Below, in pieces: positions 54,827-64,000 of a DNA stretch of 64,000 nt. The position numbers and the translations under genes were made by a program. How positions within the stretch are numbered: the stretch's first letter is position 1; every line of letters begins with the position of its first letter. Below the pieces are notes generated by a model. That model was not told where the DNA came from and ran no database searches. It saw nothing but the letters and a program-made list of their open reading frames with translations. The stretch comes from Macrostomum hystrix (Eukaryota > Platyhelminthes > Macrostomidae): the NCBI GenBank assembly GCA_950097015.1, contig CATNEN010000031.1:1364001-1428000 (forward strand), given 5' to 3'.

Positions 54827-56634
54827 TATCTCTTAAGCCCTAGGCCTATCTCTTCGCTAATTCAGTTAACAGCAGGTTTCAAACTATACTATTTTCGTTC
54901 CTATACACTACAAAGCTTTCGCGAAGGACTCCCGTACCGTGGCTTACAAGCAAGTTAAAAACAGTATTTGATTGGCGTGGATCATGAGTGGCGTAAATAT
55001 GTTTCTTCTATATTTCTAGGAAAACATTAGCAATGACCGGAAAATGGTAAGTGACAGGCCTGAAACCACTTACAGCAATAAAAATTTAGAATACTTTTCT
55101 ATATTATAATGCATTAATATATTTTTTAAACTCATTAGTATGTAAAGATTTGGTCTTCTAATCTCCATGACAGAAACAATCCACCTGAAAAGCAATTTGA
55201 ATGTAAAATGTAAGGTATGGACTCTCAAAATTTGGCCACATGATGGCTTATATTTTTCCCTTTCTTTTAAGATTCATGTAACTTGCAATAAAATAGTATC
55301 CTAACGAGAAAATAGTTGCTTTTTATGATGCGCTTTCATTTTCAGGGAATTTTTTGTCGCGTACTTAAACAGGACAAATTTAGGCTAATGTCCCATAGCG
55401 ATAACGAGTGAGAACGAGAGCCCCATACAACCCGAAGCTGACGAATGTGCTGATGATTTTCTGCTGCGTGACTTTCGCTTCATCTCTATTCCTTGCCAGC
55501 TTAATACGTCATATAGACAATAAACAAGCAAACAGATCGAGAAACAGCACTTCGCATTTTTACGGATTTACGAGCTAGATAGACGCAGTTAATTTAAGGA
55601 CTGTTTAAAAAGCTCGATCAATAGTTTTTACAATTTATATAGCAACTTTAGCAACAGAATGTAGCCCAATAATCTATTCGCGACTATAGTAGCATCACAT
55701 AGTCGACTGAATCTGTACATGTATAACATTGTACTGCATGATTACGTAATGCCATCGATATTTAGGTTTTATGATTCACCATGGTAATAATCAAATCAAG
55801 TGTAGCCGGCTACATATCATACGATAAATAACGAGATTTTGCGCTTAATGTATAATTTTGAATGCAAATTGAGCGATTGACGTGGTTATGCAATATACAG
55901 GCAAAATGATATATGCATCCAATTATAGGGGCCTTTATAATTCATCTGAACAAGCCTTTTTTATAAATGGGTACTACTACAGCACAGCATACAGCACAGC
56001 ATACAGCACAGCATACAGCAAACAGCACAGCACGTAAAGCATAATATATGGGCATAAAAAAGTTTAATTTTAAACCTCCATGTTGAGCCTGAAAAAACTG
56101 CCTTAGTCAGTTCTGTTTCTCAGAAGAACTTGAAGAATAAAAATCATATAGCCCTTAGTGACCTGATCCCTGCTAGAACTTGTCCAATAAAGGCCATGAA
56201 GCTAAAAACAAACAGAACTTTCGAGAACGCGTCGGTACACCTTAGCACCAAAATTTCTAGATGAAAATAGCAAAGCAAATATAAGAAATCTTTATCAAAA
56301 GCTAGCTTGCGTATAAAAATAGGGCCTGAATGAGTTGGGATTTAATCTTTAGGAAATCTCCCAGCTTTATGTTGCAACAGAGATCCCTAGCTGCTGCTCA
56401 GGCGTGAGCACACAAATCCAGCCCGATCGAGCAGGAGATTCGATTCGCTGGGGACTTGTGAGTCGGCCGACTTGATACTCTCAAATATTAGCCATGTTTG
56501 CATATAGACCGGTTGGTTGTACGGACAGTCGTTCTCAGATTTGGTTAGATTTCCACATCTTTGCAGTTAGAATTGGCTGATATTGAATTCTGAGGATGTG
56601 ATTGGAGGATCAGTGATTGGTTGCATGTTTGCTG
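54827..56634. other. Spacer between divergent bystin and the 56715 gene
   Basis: AT-rich, with a short 'cagcacagcata' repeat at about 55979-56033. No gene or RNA was recognised. Confidence 0.5.
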
Positions 56635-56641
56635 TATAAAA
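56635..56641 (+). promoter_or_regulatory. TATA box
   Basis: TATAAAA within 'gctgtataaaaccat', about 75 nt upstream of the ATG at 56715. Spacing suits a core promoter for the gene downstream. Confidence 0.5.
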
Positions 56642-56714
56642 CCATTGTACCGTAATCGTTTCACAATAGCTGCGGTGAACAAACATTACGGCAAATAGCA
56701 AAAGTCTAATAGAC

Positions 56715-57532
56715 ATGCACCCAGCCTCATTGTCAGCAGACCCGATTCATTTTCATCATCATCACAATGAGCTTTTGAAACTAGCTCAGCCTCAGAAATG
56801 TATTTTACAATCAATTGTTCAGCAGCAGCAGCAGCAGCAGCAGCACAAGCAACAAAATCAGCACCTCAGCTGGTTGCCTGCCAATTGTAGAACTTTGCAG
56901 CTTCACGACTTATCGCCATCATTTAGAGATACTAATAGTTGCTGCTGCTGCTGCAGTGCTCACCCAGCCTGGAACTGGCAGAGCCCAACTCAACACCAGC
57001 ATCCGAGTGCAGCCTGCACATGCTTCAGAAACTGCTCGTGGATGGCTAGGAAGCATGTACTGCCCTTCGCCACCACAGCCACCAGGTTGGGGAAATGTTA
57101 AATATCTTGTCTATAGTCTTTGTTTTCTATAAGAGGGAAAAAATAAACACATGGATGCAATGTCAATCGGCACAATTCAATATAGGCCGACCGCAGCAAC
57201 CGCTGACACGGGCAGTCGTGCTAGACGGCACAATCCGCAGCAGCAGCAGCAGCAGCCGAGACAGTGCAGCCTCTATTGTCATGGTGGCAGTCGTAGGCGC
57301 TACACCAAGTGCCTGACGCTCGCCCTGCTGGGCATCATGCTCATAGTCGCCGGCGGCAGTTGCCTCTACCGAGCTGAGCTGCTACGAAACTCAGGCCGGC
57401 CGACCTTCGCCCGCTACCACCTGGCCGGAGTCTGGGCTTTGTTGATAGGCGCCGGACTGGCCGCCTGCGGCACCGTCTGGTGCGGCCTGGTCTGGTGCCG
57501 CGCCAATCGACGATGCTGTTACGATTTCGAGA

Positions 57533-57565
<33 letters not shown>

Positions 57566-57639
57566 GGTCACTACTACAGAGTCAGAGAGCATTAGTAGAA
57601 GGAAATATAATCCAGGATTCGCACTGCTCAGTCTGCTAA
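56715..57639 (+). CDS. Small gene with polyQ-like tract and a two-TM Cys-rich product; exon structure unresolved
   Basis: Two reading frames look protein-like. From ATG 56715 a 128-residue frame starts MHPASLSADPIHFHHHHNEL and includes a Gln run. From ATG 57151 a 162-residue frame has a Gln run, a first membrane segment (LTLALLGIMLIVAGGSCLY), a second (LAGVWALLIGAGLAACGTVW), a Cys-rich patch (CRANRRCCYDFE), another Gln run and a C-terminus ending CSVC. The second frame is the more convincing. A frame in register with it is open at 56815-57132, so an intron of about 50 nt ending near 57133 might join them, but I cannot settle this. The TATA box at 56635 and an AATAAA at 57882 bracket the unit. 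I do not recognise the family; small tetraspan-like or two-pass membrane proteins are possible. Confidence 0.45.
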
Positions 57640-57881
57640 GTGTGGACACTGCAGGCGCATCAGTTGGTGACAATGGACCCGCAGTCAGCCAGAGACAACT
57701 CTCGCAGACTCCTGAGCACACCCGCACACTGATAGCATTCTGATTGTGGGGCAGCGCACTTTCTCACTGTGCTTTGGGGTTGGCCACAAGCCTTATCTCA
57801 GCGGCTTCGCCCAAGACAAATGTGGCCCCGCCGCGGCATAGGCATAATTTGTCTATTACTATTAGTAGAGCAATTTGAAAG

Positions 57882-57887
57882 AATAAA
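57882..57887 (+). terminator. AATAAA poly-A signal
   Basis: In 'gaaagaataaataat', about 240 nt after the stop codon at 57639. Confidence 0.4.
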
Positions 57888-59140
57888 TAATTTCGCAAAT
57901 AAAAGCCTTTACAAAAATGAGTTCGGGTTGAGTAAAAAATAGCACGAATAAAGTCCGTTTTATCGCAATTGATTTTTATTCTTTCAGTTTGATCTATTCC
58001 ATCACGATTGATTAGTCTGAACAATGCCGGCTAAAATTTTATGCACCATATAAAATAAATAAAACAAACTAGTAACTATTGTAAACCTGCTAACTAGAAA
58101 TTTGTTGAATGAAACTAACAGACGTTCCTTCTAACTAACAAAGCTAAATAATAAAACAATACTTTCGTCAAACTAGTAAAACAGCACTAAAGTACACACA
58201 AAGTTGCTTAATAGTGCAGATCAGTAAGCTTTGCACACAGATCTCAAAACAAATTAAAACTCTAGATCTCAATGTAAGCAATTCGGCAAAAGTTAAAAAA
58301 ATTTAGACCAGCATATGAATGTTAAAAAATAATATATATATTGCAGAATTAAGATTTTCAATTTAGATTTTTGTTGCGGTTCTCAATGAACTATAATCTC
58401 GCATAAGCCTCCGTTTCTGAAGGCTTGTTTACTGACCAATAAAAACAATAAAGCCATATATAATAAATATATAAATTCAGAGATAATGGGATTTTCGTAT
58501 CTAGAATGGGATTAAAGCAGTAAATAGTAAATAGTTTATGCATAGATTCTAAAAACTGGCTCAACATGTGGCAATTAAAAATGAGTGAGTGCACTTTATT
58601 TATGAAAGCTTCTCGCGTCAACTAAAAATACTCGACTAGCTCAAGCAAAGTTATGAACAAAACAAATCTAATGAGAATATTTTTAATAAGAGTCTCCGGC
58701 TCGTTAAAGCACAAAGCCAACAGCACATTTTAAATAGCCCCAAATGAATGAAAACTAGTATAATATTCTATACATGCTACTCATGAAGTGGCCAACGAGT
58801 AGCTGATGAGAATATCATTGGATTCAAAATATACAGATTTAAGAAAATTTGGGGAGACAGAAACGCACGCAAAACAAAAAACTTAAAGCATCTATGCAGG
58901 AGCAATTTTTTTAACTTTCAAGTAAAGTATAAAATATTCCGCATGCACAAATTAATTTAACGTAAGGACTTCAATAAGCAGGAATATAAAGCAAATGAAA
59001 AGCAAGCAGAATTAGTACAGAAAGCGCTTCCTCAGCAGAAATGTGATTCCAAATATAATACATAACTGAGCAAACGAAAAAACGAATAAGTCATTTTGTT
59101 CGAGTTTAGGGGAAATAGTGGAGTATTTTTCGTGCTATTT
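57888..59140. other. AT-rich spacer between convergent genes
   Basis: No gene, RNA or tandem array recognised. It probably includes the TRAK 3' UTR end. Confidence 0.45.
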
Positions 59141-59144
59141 TTAG

Positions 59145-59355
59145 CATTCAAGGTCATTCGGCACGGGACATTTACGTGGCTAGGTAGTTATTTTCGATAG
59201 CTCGCTATTTTTAGCTGCCAAGGTCATTTGTCACGTGGCTAGGTAGTGATTTTTGATAGTTCACTTTTTAAGCATCCAAGGTCATTCGTCACGGGATGTT
59301 TACGTGGCTAGGTAGTGATATTTGATACGTAGCCATTTTTAGCTCCCAAGGTCAA
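59145..59355. repeat. Degenerate tandem repeat, about 3 units of 55-75 bp, 3' of TRAK
   Basis: Each unit carries 'ccaaggtcatt(c/t)g', 'cacg(gga)..acgtggctaggtagt', 'gata' and 'ctatttttagc'. CAAGGTCA occurs four times (59149, 59221, 59277, 59349). It lies 230-440 nt after the TRAK stop on the minus strand. Confidence 0.7.
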
Positions 59356-59582
59356 CACGATGCAGAGCAGTGAAACTCCACTTTTTGGTAGTTTCCTTAT
59401 CAGAGGAAGTGACTGACAGCTAAAGCATCAACCAACTCGGAGAAGCAAGGCACGGCATATCCTACTTGCTAAGCGAGACGAAAACTAAGAACGTAAGCAT
59501 ATGGACCTAGAAGAGTCTTAGTAAAGCTATTACTAGATTGGAGGCAAAAACCGGTTGAATAAAAATGATAGAAAAGGCTCAG

Positions 59583-62500
59583 TTAGGGCTCCAAATCAGC
59601 GGGACTCAATGACGTCACCCGATGAATGACGCCGCCGACAGCGCCGCAGCTGGATGATTCGTCAATCGATCCGGCGGCTGCTCCGGTGGCTCCAGCCGCC
59701 ATGCTAGAAGCTGCCTGCTGGCCGAAGATATTCAATCCGGCAATTGTTACAGGCGCTGGTGGCGCTTGCGACGATGACAATGGCGGACTAGACGACTCGG
59801 CTGAGCTGTCCGAGCTGGGCATCGGTCCGCCAGCGACCAAGCTGACGCCCTGCAGCAGGTTGCGCAGCGTGGCGCTAAGGCCGGCGCCCAGCGTTGGCAG
59901 GAACCAGCCATCCCTAGTGGGCGTCGCTTCGTCGTCATCCTCGTCGGCTTCGTCGGCAGTTGTCGACGAGGCGCGTGTCGCGGACGCGGCTGTGGTCTCT
60001 TCTTTGGAGGTCGGAAAGCTAGTGCTGCTGCTGTTGCTGGCCTGGCGAGAGCGCTGCCGCCTGAACTGCTGCTGCTGCTGTTGCTGCTGGTGCAGCCGGT
60101 GCATGGAGGCGCTGGGCGCAACCTCGTCAGAAGCGGCCGACGCTCGAACGCCGCGCTCGCGCAGCACATCGGCCAGACCGAAGCTTAAAGAGAATGTCGA
60201 CGTGCCGTCGTCCTGTGGCCGACGCTTCGACGGTGTGCGCGCGATTTGCAGGGCGAAGGGCGGCTGCTTGCCTTGCGGCGCTCTGCGGGAGGGAAGTTTA
60301 GTTAGTAAGCTTCGGCATGTTGATAATGTATGTACCCGTACAGGTACGTACACATTTACACAGCACCAGTTAGTGCACAAGCTCGCTGCGCTTTTTAGGT
60401 CTGAGCTTGTAGCCCCATCGGTAAGAGCCTCGGGTTTCTGAGAGGTTGGGAGTTCGATTCTCAGCCCGAAGCAGGAAAATCATTTGTGTCCTGAGCAGCA
60501 GACTTAAGTTTCTAGTGCTTCCGTTTCACCCAGCTGTAAAATGAGCACTAGCATCAGCTGGGGTAGAAAGTTGGGTAGGTGAGAAGGTGTCCCCAGTCCA
60601 TGGACTGAACGGTTGTACACAGCTATGGCTATGCCACTGGATGCACGTATGAGCCGTAGGACTAGGTAACATAAAAAAATTGGCTATATTTCAAATTGTA
60701 TTTTACTTAGGGTACTTAGGGTACGAACTCAGGACCTCGGAGTGAGAGTTGGTCACAAAATTATCTGTTTCATCTGGAGTAGGAGAAGTTACGAATAAAA
60801 TAACTGTACTATTAAACGAAAAACGAAGTTTAAGCTCACTTAGACACATCGGGAACTACAGAGGTGACGGCTGAGCCAAGGGCCAGAGTGGATGAGGTAC
60901 CGGCGGCAGCGGATGAGGCCAAAATGGCAGGCGATGGAGTAACAAAGTCGTAGCTGTCAGTCGGGTGCATTACCTTGGCGGTGGTGTAGGTGTACGTCAG
61001 ACCGGAGAACTCGGCGTCCTTGAATTTGATGCGACAGAAGTCGTCTGAAAAGGACGTTAAAGAAAAGAAATCTGGCTTCAACAACGAGAAGTGACAAGTA
61101 ATGAAGCATTTCGAAAGTTATTGTATCATGGGTCCCCAAACCTAGATTGACATAATTGATCCCCAAACCTAGATTGACATCCTTGATCCCTAAACCTAGA
61201 TTGACATCCTTGATCCCCAAACCTAGGGATTGACATCCTTCATACCCAAACCTAGATTGACATCCTTGATCCCTAAACCTAGATTGACATCCTTGATCCC
61301 TAAACCTAGATTGACATCCTTGATCCCCAAACCTAGATTGACATCCTTGATCCCTAAACCTAGGGATTGACATCCTTCATACCCAAACCTAGATTGACAT
61401 CCTTGATCCCTAAACCTAGATTGACATCCTTGATCCCTAAACCTAGACTGACATCCTTGATCCCTAAACCTAGATTGACATCCTTGATCCCTAAACCTAG
61501 ACTGACATCCTTGATCCCTAAACCTAGGGATTGACATCCTTCATACCCAAACCTAGATTGACATCCTTGATCCCCAAAACTAGATTGACATCCTTGATCC
61601 CCAAACCTAGATTGACATCCTTGATCCCCAAACCTAGATTGACATACTTGATCCCTAAACCTAGACTGAGTCATGGATTCCCTCACCGTCTTCCTCTATA
61701 TCGCTGAGGCTCAACTGGCCCTTATCACCGTCTCCATCGCCGCCGTGAGCATCGTCGCCAACCAGATCGCAGAGTAGTGGGTCGCCTTCCAGTCCGCCGC
61801 GAATCTGCACTCCGGGCAGGTCGCCAACAACGACAGCGTGTAGGCCGGGCGTGGCCAATCTGCGCCACTGGGCCAGGGTCAGCGAGCCTTCGAGAGGCTT
61901 AACCAACTGGAGCTTCTCAGGAGCGATGCCCATGCCAATGCGACTAGCCGCCTGCGGCAGTTGCAGGTGCTGACGCTGCTGCTGCTGCTGCTGTTGCTGT
62001 TGATAGAATGAATGCGACTGGAGTTGTTGCTGTTGCTGCTGATGCAACGGCGGCTGTTGAAGCTGCAGCTGCGGTAGCACAGCCACCTCGTCGACCTCCG
62101 GCTCGGCCGCAGCAGCGTCCCAGGAGTTGCGAGGCGGGCTAGAACCGACCGAGCTCAGCTCCGGATTGGATGCCGATAGCGGACTGGTGGAGCCTAACGA
62201 CTGCTCAGAGGCGTACCTGTCAGCCGAATTGGGGCCATGATTTTTGTAGGGGTCAGAGAATTGACCAGTTAGGGGTCAGAGAATTGACCAGTTAGGGTCA
62301 GAGAATTGACCAGTTAGGGGTCAGAGAATCGACCAGTTAGGGTCAGAGAATTGACCAGTTAGGGTCAGAGAATTGACCAGTTAGGGTCAGAGAATTGACC
62401 AGTTAGGGTCAGAGAATTGACCAGTTAGGGTCAGAGAATCGACCAGTTAGGGTCAGAGAATTGACCAGTTAGGGTCAGAGAATTGACCAGTTAGGGTCAG

Positions 62501-63502
62501 AGAATTGACCAGTTAGGGTCAGAGAATCGACCACTTAGGGTCAGAGAATCGACTAGTTAGGGGTCAGAGAATTGACCAGTTAGGGTCAGAGAATTTACCA
62601 GTTAGGGGTCAGAGAATTGACCAGTTAGGGGTCAGAGAATTGACCAGTTAGGGTCAGAGAATTTACCAGTTAGGGTCAGAGAATCGACCACTTAGGGTCA
62701 GAGAATCGACCAGTTAGGGGTCAGAGAATTGACCAGTTAGGGTCAGAGAATTTACCAGTTAGGGGTCAGAGAATTGACCAGTTAGGGTCAGAGAATTTAC
62801 CAGTTAGGGGTCAGAGAATTGACCAGTTAGGGGTCAGAGAATTGACCAGTTAGGGGTCAGAGAATTGACCAGTTAGGGGTCAGAGAATTGACCAGTTAGG
62901 GGTCAGAGAATTGACCAGTTAGGGGTCAGAGAATTGACCAGTTAGGGGTCAGAGAATTGACCATTTAGGGGTCAGAGAATTGACCTGTTAGGGGTCAGAG
63001 AATCAATCAATCAATATTGAACGTCAAGCTTAAAATAGAAGACAAAACACGATACAGGGAAGATCGTTGCAACCGTAAACTATCTACAAATAATAATCAG
63101 TTGACTTCGAAAAAGAAGAAGAAAGAGCTTCATCACAGAAGTAACTCAGCCACTCAAAAATACTGTCACATTACACCAGAATAAAAAAACTGTTGAGCTT
63201 AAATGATGTGTGTTGGGATTGTTTTTGTTTGTATTACCCTTTGACTGCAAGCACCCTGGGTGGTAGCAGACAAGTTCTTCTGATTTGAAAATAAAAGTTA
63301 GTAGTAAATTTCATTGAATAAAAACAAGGCTTTGTGAATCCAATCGAATTGTCAATTATGCTATCATTTGAACTACACTCACCTGTAACGCTGGGTCACA
63401 GCTTTGCGGCGTCGCTCCTGTTCCTTCTTGAGTTTGCTCATCACCAGATTCATGTCGGCGAAGCTTGCGTTCACCTCACTGAGGTTGCCGGCGCTAATTG
63501 AC
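59583..63502 (-). CDS. TRAK: TRAK/milton kinesin adaptor, C-terminal part; continues past the right edge
   Basis: TRAK/milton proteins link kinesin-1 to Miro on mitochondria. Exons here are 63502-63383, 62216-61687, 61044-60840 and 60282-59583. All joins keep phase, giving about 518 residues. Exon 1 is helical (LVMSKLKKEQERRRKAVTQR). Exon 2 has two Gln runs, then the family signature APEKLQLVKPLEGSLTL with AQWRRLATPGL, and ends SDIEEDG as in TRAK. Exon 3 has LTYTYTTAKVMHPTDSYDFV, matching the TRAK motif 'FTFTTCRILHPSD'. Exon 4 has SLSFGLADVLRERGVRAS, matching TRAK 'SLGLVWLLKERGISA'. It ends in a Ser/Ala-rich tail with GWFLPTLGAGLSATLRNLLQ. The coiled-coil HAP1_N domain that binds kinesin must lie upstream, beyond 64000. 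Two introns are filled by minisatellites. Confidence 0.9.
60398..60625 (+). mobile_element. SINE family A, full-length-looking
   Basis: It has A-box-like 'tgtagccccatcggtaagag', B-box 'gggagttcgattctcagc', linker 'tgtgtcctgagcagcag', body 'cacccagctgtaaaatgag' and tail 'agtccatggactgaacgg'. It lies in a TRAK intron on the opposite strand. Confidence 0.88.
61135..61675. repeat. 27-bp minisatellite, about 20 units
   Basis: Units contain acctagattgacatccttga plus 'tccccaa' or 'tccctaa'. A longer variant 'acctagggattgacatccttcatacccaa' recurs. It fills the TRAK intron to within about 12 nt of the donor at 61686. Confidence 0.94.
62247..62998. repeat. 22/23-bp minisatellite, about 34 units
   Basis: Unit attgaccagttagggtcaga plus 'ga', differing mainly in three or four Gs. 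The right end is homogeneous with the four-G form. It lies in a TRAK intron, about 29 nt from the acceptor at 62217. On the gene's strand each unit reads 'ctctgaccctaactggtcaa', which contains two branch-point-like strings. Confidence 0.95.
62999..63382. other. Remaining TRAK intron sequence
   Basis: Unique AT-rich sequence with nothing recognised. Confidence 0.5.
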
Positions 63503-63529
63503 CTGGGGAGGAGAGTGGGGATTTAGCAT

Positions 63530-64000
63530 TAGCGGAATTGAGATTAGATGAGTTCGGATTAGGCAAGTCGGAATTTAGGGATTGGGATTTTGATTCAGGA
63601 TCAAGATTGGTTAGTTCGAATTAGGGATTAGGGATTAGGTGAGACTGGATTAGAGAGTCGGGAATGAGGAGTAGGAGAGCTGGGATTTAGGAGTAGGAGA
63701 GTTGGTATTCAGGATTAGGAGAGTTGGTATTCAAGATTAGGAGAGTTAGGATTCGGGATTAGGAGAGTTGGTATTCAAGATTAGGGGAGTTGGGATTCAG
63801 GATTAGGGGAGGTGGTATTCAGGATTAGGGGAGTTGGGATTCGGGTTTCGGAGAGTTGGGATTCAGGATTAGGGGAGTTGGGATTCAGGATTAGGGGAGG
63901 TGGTATTCAGGATTAGGGGAGTTGGGATTCGGGTTTCGGAGAGTTGGGATTCAGGATTAGGGGAGTTGGGATTCGGGATTAGGGGAGTCAGGATTAGGAG
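63530..64000. repeat. About 23-bp degenerate minisatellite, runs off the right edge
   Basis: Units vary around gattaggggagttgggattc. The left part (63530-63690) is more degenerate than the right. It lies in the TRAK intron upstream of the exon at 63502. Confidence 0.88.

Noticed and set aside
59626-60441. 271-codon plus-strand ORF opposite the last TRAK exon
   Set aside because: Antisense shadow: the minus strand has the TRAK motif SLSFGLADVLRERGVRAS and proper splice phase.
62247-62998. Interstitial telomere sequence
   Set aside because: TTAGGG occurs once per 22-bp unit, not in tandem, and the rest of the unit is unrelated.

Overview
This is nuclear DNA of an invertebrate animal. Its genes are split by GT-AG introns into GC-rich exons set in AT-rich flanks. 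The gene set is purely metazoan: an ATP10-class lipid flippase, a milton/TRAK adaptor, an achaete-scute bHLH factor and an ARHGAP18/28/40-type RhoGAP. I cannot name the species. The SINE-rich, minisatellite-rich character would suit a spiralian such as a flatworm or mollusc, but that is a guess.

Layout from left to right. A minus-strand ATP10 gene starts at 13483 and runs off the left edge. A 3.4 kb spacer with a foldback-type element follows. A plus-strand six-exon gene (16903-26173) encodes an unrecognised protein of about 1488 residues that carries a BC-box/cullin-box-like motif. Next on the plus strand are a single-exon PLEKHJ1-like PH protein (28276-28911) and the ARHGAP18/28/40 homologue (30903-34319, 5' exon not found). 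A repeat desert (34.3-40.3 kb) leads to an unrecognised minus-strand ORF (40299-41663). Then come the plus-strand telomere factor STN1 (about 43754-46382), a minus-strand achaete-scute bHLH gene (47579-48317), minus-strand bystin (51658-54826), a small plus-strand polyQ/two-TM candidate gene (about 56715-57639) and the minus-strand 3' part of TRAK/milton (59583-63502), which continues past the right edge.

The most striking property is tandem repetition. About two dozen unrelated minisatellites, with units of 17 to 51 bp, cover roughly a third of the window by my rough addition. Each intron has its own private unit. Many arrays end only some 10-50 nt from the 3' splice site of the intron they occupy, and several units carry acceptor-like or branch-point-like motifs. 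Two tRNA-derived SINE families are also scattered through introns and spacers; one copy ends directly at an exon boundary.

The genes do not form a pathway. They cover membrane lipid flipping, kinesin/mitochondrial transport, Rho regulation, telomere maintenance, ribosome assembly and neurogenic transcription. Exon joins were checked by reading frame and by remembered family motifs, not by alignment or transcripts.
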